Source: Calothrix rhizosoleniae SC01 (lineage in GTDB: Bacteria; Cyanobacteriota; Cyanobacteriia; Cyanobacteriales; Nostocaceae). Taken from it: 38,092 nucleotides of DNA. The notes under the pieces are model-generated. The model did not search any database, was not told where the DNA came from, and saw only the letters and a list, made by a program, of their open reading frames with translations. Location: positions 1 to 38,092 of the forward strand of contig NZ_FYBH01000202.1 in assembly GCF_900185595.1 (NCBI RefSeq). The letters are read 5' to 3'. The position numbers and the translations under genes are program-made. Positions 27,910 to 35,020 of the stretch are shown here, piece by piece (the first letter of the stretch is position 1; every line of letters begins with the position of its first letter).

Positions 27910-30519
27910 CTAGGCACTTCTCACAATAATTACCGTACAATTACTTTGACGGGCAATGGTTTCAGGTATATTCCCATGAATTACCTGTTGCAAAAGGGTT
28001 TCACGGGTTGCACCCATAACAATGGCATCAATTTTTTGTTTTTCTGCTACGGATACAATTGTCTGTGCTACGGAATATGCAGGAATAGTTGTCACTTTAA
28101 CTTTACGGCTGAATTTTGGTTGTAGATACTGGACAAATTTTTCTAGTATTTTGGTATCTGGTGTTTCTGTGGGTGCATAGACTGTACACAATTCAATTTT
28201 TGGTATTGTTCCCAAAGATGCGAATGCGGGTAATAGTTGCACTGCTTCGCTGACATTGGGACCACCAGCGACAGGTATCAACCAACGATTAAAGTTAGTT
28301 TGATCGCCAAATTTCGCCAGAATCACTTCGCAGGGAGCTTGTCTAATTAATGTATCTGCTACCCGGCTAAATATTTTTCCTGGTGTTCCTGTAGTACCTT
28401 TCCAACCCATAAATAACAAGTCAATATGTCGCTCTTTGATTGTTTCTAAAGTAGCTTCAGCGACATCATGAGTGACTCGAATTTGGGTATGAATCGGGAC
28501 TCTACTGGCTCTTGCAAAGTCTATTGCTTGGGTTAACAAATTTAAGCCTGCAACCGTACTAATGGGTGTTTCTGCGGGATTACATGTACGGGGAACGACA
28601 ATTATATGCAAACATTCCAGTTCATATCCTAATTGTTGAGCGATGGCAATTGCTATTCTCAACAGGGATGTGGCAGTCTTAGGATTGCTGAGTAATATTA
28701 ATAATCTACCACCACCACTTATGGGGTCGCGGGTTTGATAAACGATATAAGATGGTTGGGGTGCTGTTTGGATTCCTGCCCCATCTAAATGGTCTGCTGT
28801 TGCCCGAATGATATCACTGCGAGTAATCATTCCCACTAAATGTTTTCCTTCGGTAACTGGCAAGCAACTGAGATTGTAGCGATTGAGTAGATGTAAAATA
28901 TGTGCCAGAGTCGCTGTGGGTATAGCCGTCATTGGTGATGGAAACATGATTTCACTAATGGGAATTGACTCGACCAAAGAGTTATCAGTATAGTTAGCTA
29001 ATTCTTTTTGAGAGATTATACCCACCAATGTACCCCTATCCACCACTGGTAAATTACGATGGCGAGAGCGGGATAATGCTTGGACAGCTTCGACAAAAGT
29101 AATTTGACTAGATATGGTTTCTACCCGCCGTTGCATAACATCGGCTGCTGTTAGGGTGGTAAGAATTCCTTCTTTGCCTGATTCTTCTAAATTAATACCT
29201 TTCCCTGCCAAAAGCCGATCATATAGGGAGTTGGGAGCGACTATTTCCGCAATCAAATAAGCGATCGCTGAACTAATCATCAGTGGTAATACTATATTAA
29301 AGTCCGTTGTCATTTCAAAGACAATGACTATACCTGTGATGGGTACTCGGGTAACTGCGGTAAAAAATGTCCCCATACCTGCCAATGCGTAGGTTAAAGG
29401 GGCGCTAGCACTGGTTAATAATAGATTTAATTGGATTAATCCGATGAATAAGCCCAGAGATGCTCCCATGATTAGTACTGGAGCGAATAATCCTCCCGGC
29501 GCACCTGTGGTGTAAGCTAGCATTGTCAACAGAAATTGAACTGTGAAGGCAAGTAAGGTCAATTGCCAATCAGCTTTACCTCCTATTAAAATTTCTCGCA
29601 GTCCTGCACTATCCAGGAAATCATCGGGTAGTAAGGCAATAGTGACTCCACAAATTAATCCTGCTAGTCCTACCCGTAGAGGTAAGGAAATTCGCAGGCG
29701 ATTATTCAAGTTTAAAGCTGCAACAATTCCATTATTAAAGAGTGCTCCCAAAATTCCTGCCAAGACTCCCATTAACAGATAGAAAGGAATTTCTTGGGGG
29801 GAAAATCCTGTTTGCAATGGGGTAATTTGATCAAATACAAATCCTGTACCACCCAACCACCTAGAAACCACAGCACCAATAAAGGAGGCGAGGATTGCTG
29901 TTCCCAAGGTAAAACCAGATATGTCTTGGAGCAGTGCTTCAACCACAAACAACACACCGGCAATGGGGGTATTAAATCCTGCTGCTAAACCTGCTCCTGC
30001 TCCTGCTGCGATGATTTGACGACGATAGTCTGGGGAGGTGGGAAACCAGCGACTAATCTGTGCTGCTAAGGCTGCACCTACTTGTACTGTAGGGCCTTGT
30101 CTTCCTAGGGGTAAACCCGCACCTATAACTAAAATACTTCCTACTAATTTTACTAGAGATATACGTAAATTTAAGGGTAAGGGTACTTTTGCTAATACTG
30201 CTTTGACGTAGGGAATACCACTACCTGATGTTTCGGAATTACATTGTACTAGCCATCCTGCTAAAATACCGCAACTAAATCCAATGACCGGTAGTAGCCA
30301 AGGGGTGAAGGAATGAACTACATAAACTCGTAATCCTCCTAACCAGCCAATTCCCTGTTTGAGGGCAACTGCGGCAAAAGCTGCCACTAAACCAATCACA
30401 CAGGCTTCAACAATAGCAAAATTTTTTGTGGAGTAAAACAAATGACCCGCTAATAATTTACGTCCCTTGTTTTCTCCGGGTAAAATTGTGCGTTTCCACC
30501 AATTTTTATTAAAAATCAT
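27910..30519 (-). CDS. CLC-family chloride channel with CBS pair and two USP-like domains
   Basis: 869 residues. The CLC membrane domain (about 35-445) has the anion-pathway motifs GSGIPYVKAVL (about 99-109), GLPLGRQGPTVQVGA (135-149) and GAPGGLFAPVL. The usual GREGP glutamate, which gates the pore and couples protons, is Gln141 here. The position matching the inner proton glutamate of E. coli ClcA reads E194-A195 instead of EE. Two CBS motifs follow (about 460-580), then two universal-stress-protein-like domains (about 605-735 and 745-869; MGWKGT and VMGATRE), which probably bind nucleotides. Likely a Cl- channel rather than a 2Cl-/H+ exchanger (inference). Single gene, convergent with prs. 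Confidence 0.9.
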   Translation of the reverse strand: MIFNKNWWKRTILPGENKGRKLLAGHLFYSTKNFAIVEACVIGLVAAFAAVALKQGIGWLGGLRVYVVHSFTPWLLPVIGFSCGILAGWLVQCNSETSGSGIPYVKAVLAKVPLPLNLRISLVKLVGSILVIGAGLPLGRQGPTVQVGAALAAQISRWFPTSPDYRRQIIAAGAGAGLAAGFNTPIAGVLFVVEALLQDISGFTLGTAILASFIGAVVSRWLGGTGFVFDQITPLQTGFSPQEIPFYLLMGVLAGILGALFNNGIVAALNLNNRLRISLPLRVGLAGLICGVTIALLPDDFLDSAGLREILIGGKADWQLTLLAFTVQFLLTMLAYTTGAPGGLFAPVLIMGASLGLFIGLIQLNLLLTSASAPLTYALAGMGTFFTAVTRVPITGIVIVFEMTTDFNIVLPLMISSAIAYLIAEIVAPNSLYDRLLAGKGINLEESGKEGILTTLTAADVMQRRVETISSQITFVEAVQALSRSRHRNLPVVDRGTLVGIISQKELANYTDNSLVESIPISEIMFPSPMTAIPTATLAHILHLLNRYNLSCLPVTEGKHLVGMITRSDIIRATADHLDGAGIQTAPQPSYIVYQTRDPISGGGRLLILLSNPKTATSLLRIAIAIAQQLGYELECLHIIVVPRTCNPAETPISTVAGLNLLTQAIDFARASRVPIHTQIRVTHDVAEATLETIKERHIDLLFMGWKGTTGTPGKIFSRVADTLIRQAPCEVILAKFGDQTNFNRWLIPVAGGPNVSEAVQLLPAFASLGTIPKIELCTVYAPTETPDTKILEKFVQYLQPKFSRKVKVTTIPAYSVAQTIVSVAEKQKIDAIVMGATRETLLQQVIHGNIPETIARQSNCTVIIVRSA

Positions 30520-31044
30520 TAATCAATAACAATCACTGCCTCACCAATGCAATTTCTCACTGATAATTGATAACTGAAATTACAACCGACAACCCGGAAA
30601 AATATATACAGTGGAGAGAATTGAGTATTAATCTACCGATGAGACTCCGCTGATGTTTTAGATTTGGGCAGTGGTAAGTAAACAAGTAGTAATTTTGCCC
30701 TACCTCTCCTTCTACAAAGCGGGTTACACCGACTTGCATCACTTCTCAAGGACTACCAAATATGTTATCATTAAACAAACTCTCTCATCCAAGCTGACAC
30801 ACCACACATACCAGATTGATTAGACAATCATGGAGAAGGGGAGAGTAAAAGACTCAATGTAGTGGCGTGTTCGGCATCAAAATCAAGGCTCGCTTTGACG
30901 CGATTCCGGGTTAACAGTAAGTATATGGTTGACTCTGAACCACTGCGTTTTTTATAACGTGGTAATGGTTTTTGATGTGCGAATGCGCCCAAATTTAAAA
31001 TAATATTGCGGTTTTTTGCATTCAAAAATGTGTCGCTTCAAAGC
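30520..31044. other. Intergenic region upstream of the leader/ORF
   Basis: About 520 bp. A 65-codon and a 61-codon frame on the minus strand show no ribosome-binding site or family resemblance and are not called. It should hold the CLC gene promoter (minus) and perhaps that of the RNA element at 31045. Confidence 0.4.
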
Positions 31045-31069
31045 AGCCTCCATGTAACTAAAGGAGGTT
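31045..31069 (+). promoter_or_regulatory. Hairpin sequestering a strong Shine-Dalgarno
   Basis: AGCCTCC (31045-31051) can pair with GGAGGTT (31063-31069) across an 11-nt loop. The 3' arm is part of a perfect Shine-Dalgarno AAGGAGGT (31061-31068), 4 nt before the ATG at 31073. Strong SDs are uncommon in this window. The pairing could hold translation off until the hairpin opens. Confidence 0.5.
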
Positions 31070-31072
31070 GAA

Positions 31073-31426
31073 ATGCAAAAATTGCAAAACAATGTATTTA
31101 CCCCAAGCGCGTTTGTATTTTGCGAGCGTGTCTTGGGGTTTTTTGTTTCTGACTATTCTCGATTAAACATCACGGGGAAACAATTCCCAGAAAAACGCCT
31201 GGAGAAATACCAGGCAACACATATATACATGTCCATTCTAACTATGTTTGAACCGAAAACAAGAAAAACATCGCTTTCCAATAAACCAAAGCGTAAAAAC
31301 TCACGACTTTGGAGAATACGCCAATTTTGTAAATTTTGGCAGCCAATAGCGATGTTTACGAGTACAATACTCGTCTTTATGCTGAAGTTAATTCTGATGG
31401 TATGGCGAAACTTGAGTCCTAACTAA
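31073..31426 (+). CDS. Possible small protein or leader peptide; unrecognised
   Basis: 117 codons after the strongest Shine-Dalgarno in the window. I recognise no family. The first about 50 residues look unlike a domain, and their DNA contains a Rho-independent terminator (31100-31144) and a further hairpin (31197-31215). From residue 53 (MSILTMFEPK) the protein is basic, then has one hydrophobic helix (about 93-112), so a 65-residue membrane protein starting at 31229 is an alternative. Either the 5' part is a translated leader controlling the terminator, or the long frame is fortuitous. Confidence 0.35.
   Translation: MQKLQNNVFTPSAFVFCERVLGFFVSDYSRLNITGKQFPEKRLEKYQATHIYMSILTMFEPKTRKTSLSNKPKRKNSRLWRIRQFCKFWQPIAMFTSTILVFMLKLILMVWRNLSPN
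31100..31144 (+). terminator. Rho-independent terminator inside the reading frame
   Basis: 8-bp stem ACCCCAAG / CTTGGGGT (31100-31107 and 31132-31139) with a loop that contains CGC/GCG, followed by TTTTT. It falls at codons 10-24 of the frame opened at 31073. Confidence 0.7.
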
Positions 31427-31442
31427 GACTGAATGATTTAGA

Positions 31443-31485
31443 GCGATCGCCTACGGTGGTAATATACCATTACTTAGGCGATCGC
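31443..31485. repeat. Inverted repeat built on HIP1 octamers
   Basis: GCGATCGCCTA (31443-31453) and TAGGCGATCGC (31475-31485) form an 11-bp stem; the loop can form a further small stem TGGTA/TACCA. It could act as a weak terminator after the frame ending at 31426, but has no good U-tract. Confidence 0.6.
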
Positions 31486-31529
31486 ATATTACTCAACTTA
31501 TCAAACTGTAATCCAAAATCTAAACTTAT

Positions 31530-31685
31530 AGCACTACCAAAGCACGTTAGCCCTTCGACTAAGTCCTTCGGACACGCTACGCGGTAAGCGCAGCTATGCC
31601 GTAGGCTTTACGCTCAGGGCTAATGGTGAGCGAAGTCGAACCGTTAGGATATTTTTGAATGCTGCAACCTATGAACAGTAAACTT
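31530..31685 (+). repeat. Dispersed repeat family 2, copy B, interrupted
   Basis: Left part AGCACTACCAAAGCACGTTA (31530-31549) and right part (31642-31685, AATGCTGCAACCTATGAACA) match copy A at 16268-16332, where they are continuous. The interruption is the element at 31551-31641. It runs directly into family 1, copy B. Confidence 0.75.
31551..31641. mobile_element. Inserted palindromic element with 6-bp target duplication
   Basis: 91 bp with ends TTCGACT / AGTCGAA as short inverted repeats and internal GC-rich palindromic sequence (ACGCTACGCGGTAAGCG, TATGCCGTAGGCTTTACG). It is flanked by direct repeats CGTTAG (31545-31550 and 31642-31647), of which the uninterrupted copy A has one. It encodes no protein, so it would have been moved in trans. 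Confidence 0.8.
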
Positions 31686-31823
31686 ATACCAATTCAAATA
31701 ATGTTTGCAACATATAAATTATTCATAAGGGCACGGCACCAGTAAGATAGTTTTATATATTGAAAGATTGTAGATGCCGTGCCCCTACACATCTGTCCCA
31801 TTCTTTTTTCAAAATGGTATAGA
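31684..31823 (+). mobile_element. MITE-like palindromic element, family 1, copy B (core inverted)
   Basis: 140 bp. Outer ends TTATACCAATTCAAA and (reversed) CTATACCATTTTGAA are imperfect terminal inverted repeats. The core (31729-31784, 56 bp) is bounded by perfect 10-bp inverted repeats GGGCACGGCA / TGCCGTGCCC. Relative to the arms the core is in the opposite orientation to copies A and C. Confidence 0.8.
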
Positions 31824-31849
31824 ATTATTTGATACCCCAGAACAAACCT

Positions 31850-32785
31850 ATGCAGTGGACAGAATTAAGCATTAACACCACCGATGAGGCTGTTGACTGG
31901 GTTTATATGCTACTAATAGATGCTGATTATACTGGCGATATTGGCATTACTCCCTACAACGCCACTGATGAAAATTCATCTCCCTGGACATTTACCATTC
32001 GTTTATATTTAGATAATAAAATCCATATAAATCAACAGATAGATAAAATCGCTCAGTTACTCACACCACTACAACGTACTGGGATGGCTAGCGAACTGGA
32101 AATCGCCGTAGTTGAATCAAAACCGATAACAAATACCAATGTTTTCCGACATCGAATTGGTAATCGTTTCCTGATTCTTCCTGCCAATGTAACCAATGAA
32201 ACTACATCCCCTGATGATATTATCATTAAACTAAAACCATCCCTCGCCTTTGGCAGTGGTTTACATCCAGCTACTATTCTCAGCCTCAAATTGATCGAGA
32301 AATATGTCACACCTGGTACTGATGCCTTAGATTTGGGTTGCGGTTCGGGGATTTTGAGTATAGCGATCGCTAAACTAGGAGCATCTGTATTAGGATTAGA
32401 TAATGATGCGATCGCAGTGCAATCAACCCAATCAGCAGTACACCTAAATGGTGTAGAGCAACAAGTTACTGTTATGGCAGGAAGCCTGGGAAATGGTAGT
32501 ACCTTGGGACATTGGATGGGTGGAGAGACTACAGAAAAAGTACAAGCGATCGATAATCAACAAAAATTTGATTTAATAGTTGCTAATATCTTTGCCCGTA
32601 TACATATTGCTCTTGCTAAAGATTATCAACAAGCATTAGATGAAAATGGCATATTGATTGCAGCAGGGTTTACCAATGATTATGAAGAATCAATCACCAC
32701 AACGATGACGGAGCATGGATTTACTGTCATAGATAGGGAACGACTCAACGAATGGGTAGGTATAGCGCTACGGGTAAGTAAGTAG
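31850..32785 (+). CDS. prmA: Ribosomal protein L11 methyltransferase
   Basis: 311 residues from the ATG at 31850; an upstream TTG (31829) is rejected because the family's start matches MQWTELSI. The S-adenosylmethionine motif DLGCGSGILSIA lies in the middle, after KPSLAFGSGLHPAT, which is the conserved PrmA stretch. VANIFARIH is the usual (V)AN motif after the Rossmann strand. It trimethylates ribosomal protein L11. A family 1 mobile element ends 26 bp upstream, so promoter and leader probably lie in that element. No good Shine-Dalgarno is seen. Confidence 0.93.
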   Translation: MQWTELSINTTDEAVDWVYMLLIDADYTGDIGITPYNATDENSSPWTFTIRLYLDNKIHINQQIDKIAQLLTPLQRTGMASELEIAVVESKPITNTNVFRHRIGNRFLILPANVTNETTSPDDIIIKLKPSLAFGSGLHPATILSLKLIEKYVTPGTDALDLGCGSGILSIAIAKLGASVLGLDNDAIAVQSTQSAVHLNGVEQQVTVMAGSLGNGSTLGHWMGGETTEKVQAIDNQQKFDLIVANIFARIHIALAKDYQQALDENGILIAAGFTNDYEESITTTMTEHGFTVIDRERLNEWVGIALRVSK

Positions 32786-32903
32786 GCGTAAAAAATTATC
32801 GTTTGGATAAGGCAGGGGGCAGAGGCAGGAAGCAGGGGAAAAAAGGGTTTTAGCCTTATTTTCTTGTTCTCACATAGTTTGGCTTTATTGTGCCGACTTA
32901 CTT

Positions 32904-32930
32904 AATAAGTAATAAGTAATAAGTAAGAAG
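32904..32930. repeat. AATAAGT heptamer array
   Basis: Three consecutive AATAAGT units, then AAG, next to the 3' end of the pseudogene; the same unit is found after rluD (12972-12995). Confidence 0.7.
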
Positions 32931-32932
32931 AG

Positions 32933-33162
32933 TTATTTCTTTCTGGCACGAATAACAATGAACCAAGGATTTTTTGTTAGAAATTCATATTCTTCTGGCT
33001 GCATTTTCTCAAAATGTCCTGTAGGCTGGGGTTCTAGTAACCTTTCTATAAAAGGGATATAACGGCTGGACGCTCGTAATAAGCATGAATTGGTTTATTT
33101 TCTACCATTTGAGCATACTTTTGGGCTATGCCTTGGTAACTTGAACCTGTGTGTTCTGTCAT
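32933..33162 (-). pseudogene. SAM-dependent methyltransferase remnant with internal deletion
   Basis: From the ATG at 33162 the minus strand reads MTEHTGSSYQGIAQKYAQ, then EN KPIHAYYERPAVISLL, the start of a class I methyltransferase of the type common in cyanobacteria, and then hits a stop. In another frame the text resumes as IERLLEPQPTGHFEKMQPEE and ends KNPWFIVIRARKK, the usual C-terminus of such enzymes, with its stop at 32933. The central about 170-180 residues, including the SAM-binding motif, are missing. Too short for an active enzyme. The family call is from memory of the N- and C-terminal motifs. Confidence 0.75.
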
Positions 33163-33244
33163 GAGGTTTTGGATTTTTTATTTGGAAAAACAGATAATTT
33201 TTTGTTGATATTGGGTTGACTTTTTTACCTCATAAATCAGTTTG

Positions 33245-33742
33245 TTATTCAACTATTTCAAATTCTAGATTATTTTTTTTTAAAAAATCATAGGTAAAGT
33301 GATCTACTAGATTTGTATCACTTAATTCCAAGTTATAAAAATCAACAAATCCATGGGCAAAATATGGCCCTGCGTGCCAAGTACCCGCTTCTAACTTAAT
33401 GAAACAATTCCCAGGGATACGGAATGCTGCAATATTTTCCATATCTGGTTGATTAACATTATTATTGGGAGGACAAACAGCAATTAACCATTCTTTGCCC
33501 TCCAATGCACCCAAACATTGAGTACATTGTAAATGGCGGGTTATATTATGAAATTTCAATCCCCGACAGTGCAATTGCATAATATAAAAGCGAGGAGTAC
33601 CTCTATCTAGGATTAATTGAGCATCCTCTGCATCGAAAGGTTTACCATCCCGGCTAGAAAAAATTACCTGTCCATAGGGACTAAAATTTTCTGGTGTTAC
33701 CCATTTTGCCTGTAATTTTCTGATTGTCTTGGCTGTATTCAT
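33245..33742 (-). CDS. allA: Ureidoglycolate lyase family protein (AllA)
   Basis: 165 residues, close to E. coli AllA (160). Visible family motifs: LTPENFSPYGQV-like start (VTPENFSPYGQVI), ITRHLQCTQCLGAL, FIKLEAGTWHAGPYF and DFYNLELSDTNLVDH, a cupin-like fold. AllA splits ureidoglycolate to glyoxylate and urea, the last step of allantoin/purine breakdown. It is divergent from a BMP-type transporter, which in several bacteria takes up nucleosides or related purines; together they suggest purine or ureide use as a nitrogen source (inference). No other ureide gene is in the window. Confidence 0.85.
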   Translation of the reverse strand: MNTAKTIRKLQAKWVTPENFSPYGQVIFSSRDGKPFDAEDAQLILDRGTPRFYIMQLHCRGLKFHNITRHLQCTQCLGALEGKEWLIAVCPPNNNVNQPDMENIAAFRIPGNCFIKLEAGTWHAGPYFAHGFVDFYNLELSDTNLVDHFTYDFLKKNNLEFEIVE

Positions 33743-33823
33743 AATCGTGACGCGCCTACACTGTTGTGTTTAGAGTCGGAGGGATTATAATCTGGAGTTG
33801 ATTTAATAGATGGATGTATGCTA

Positions 33824-33838
33824 TTGCCAAACTGGCAA
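33824..33838. promoter_or_regulatory. Perfect dyad, possible operator
   Basis: TTGCCA-AAC-TGGCAA, a 15-bp perfect palindrome with a 3-bp centre, in the 174-bp space between the divergent allA and BMP genes. Its position fits a shared repressor or activator site; the regulator is unknown. Confidence 0.35.
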
Positions 33839-33916
33839 GAATCTGTAATATATATCAACTGTTACATTAACTTAGAAACAAAAATTTTCCATAATTAAGG
33901 TTACAGGGGATACACT

Positions 33917-34963
33917 ATGACTGATAATTTTAGCAGACGTAAATTTATTGGCTACAGTTCAGCAGCTTTAGGTACAAGTATACTGCTGAAGGCTTGTGGT
34001 GTTGGCGATAACAACCTACCAATAGAAGGAAATGGTGAGAATTTTAAAATTGCGATCGCTCTTCCTGGTAAAATAACTGATAAAGCATGGAATCAATATG
34101 GCTATCAAGGGATAGAACTAGCTAAGAACAAACTAAATGCCAAAACTACCCATATAGAACAAGTTTCCCAAACGGATCAAGCTGAGGTGCTCACAGATTT
34201 TGCCCGCCAAGGATACAATGTGGTATTCGCCCACGGAGGACAGTTTGATGCAGCGATTGAACAGGTTGCGCCCCAATTTCCCCAAACCTTTTTTGTCGCC
34301 GTCAATGGAGCGATAAAAGGGGAAAATATTGCAGCTTTAAGAATAGATCATATGCAGGTTAGCTATGTGTGTGGAATTGTTGCTGCTTTGATGACAAAAT
34401 CCAATCAGTTGGCTTATATTGCTGGGCAAAAATTTCAAGCTACCCAAGAAGAATTACGTGGTTTTGAAATGGGAGCAAAGTCTGTGAAGTCGGATGTGAA
34501 AGTAGTTCCTAGTTTTACTGGCGATTGGAATGATGTGGCAAAAGCAAAGGAAGCTACACTAGCATTAATTTCTACTGGAGTTGATGTTATTTATCAATGG
34601 TTAGATGATGCTTCTACCGCAGTGATTCAGACGGCTGAAGAAAAAAAAGTTTATGCTTTTGGCAATACTAAAGACCAATTAAAAATTGCCCCCGATGCGA
34701 TTTTAACTAGTGCTGTCAAGCGTATGGATTTAGCGATCGCTAATTTGGCAGAATTAGCTAAAAAACAGGAATTAAAAGGGAAAATATATACTGTTGGATT
34801 AGATCAGGCTGATATTTTATCCCTAGGAGAATTTGGGGGTAAGGTACCACCAGATGTGGTGCAGAAAGCAGAGACTATTCAACAAGATATTGCTAGTAAA
34901 AAGATTGTTTTTGAAAAATGTCAGGAAGCTGGTATAGAAACTCGCTGTGTTAAAAAAGCATAA
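33917..34963 (+). CDS. BMP/PnrA-family substrate-binding lipoprotein
   Basis: 348 residues. The N-terminus has a twin-arginine-like SRRKFIG (residues 6-12) and a lipobox LKAC with Cys27, so it is probably an exported lipoprotein. The mature part begins KIAIALPGKITDKAWNQYGYQG, reading like the basic membrane protein (BMP) family; later motifs include VFAHGGQFD and VDVIYQWLDDAS. BMP proteins bind purine nucleosides or similar compounds for ABC importers. The ATPase follows after 54 nt. Divergent from allA. Confidence 0.9.
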   Translation: MTDNFSRRKFIGYSSAALGTSILLKACGVGDNNLPIEGNGENFKIAIALPGKITDKAWNQYGYQGIELAKNKLNAKTTHIEQVSQTDQAEVLTDFARQGYNVVFAHGGQFDAAIEQVAPQFPQTFFVAVNGAIKGENIAALRIDHMQVSYVCGIVAALMTKSNQLAYIAGQKFQATQEELRGFEMGAKSVKSDVKVVPSFTGDWNDVAKAKEATLALISTGVDVIYQWLDDASTAVIQTAEEKKVYAFGNTKDQLKIAPDAILTSAVKRMDLAIANLAELAKKQELKGKIYTVGLDQADILSLGEFGGKVPPDVVQKAETIQQDIASKKIVFEKCQEAGIETRCVKKA

Positions 34964-34985
34964 ATTTGCAAAGCTTATGTAGTTT

Positions 34986-35020
34986 CACAATCCACAATCC
35001 ACAATCCAAAATCTAAAATG
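34986..35020. repeat. Heptamer array running into the ATPase start codon
   Basis: Units AATCCAC, AATCCAC, AATCCAA, AATCTAA lead directly into the ATG at 35018. This leaves no purine-rich Shine-Dalgarno before the start. Confidence 0.8.

Larger units (their letters stand above)
31427..31849. other. Mobile-element cluster upstream of prmA
   Basis: About 420 bp packed with repeats: a HIP1-containing inverted repeat (31443-31485), a heptamer remnant (31508-31524), dispersed repeat family 2 split by an inserted element (31530-31685) and element family 1, copy B (31684-31823). The prmA start follows 26 bp after the last one. Confidence 0.7.
32786..33244. other. Intergenic region with a gene remnant
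   Basis: About 460 bp after prmA. It holds a purine-rich run (32812-32848), three AATAAGT heptamers (32904-32925) and the methyltransferase pseudogene 32933-33162. Confidence 0.6.

Noticed and set aside
33800-33916. NtcA site (GTA-N8-TAC) before the BMP gene
   Set aside because: GTA triplets are present but none has TAC at the right spacing.
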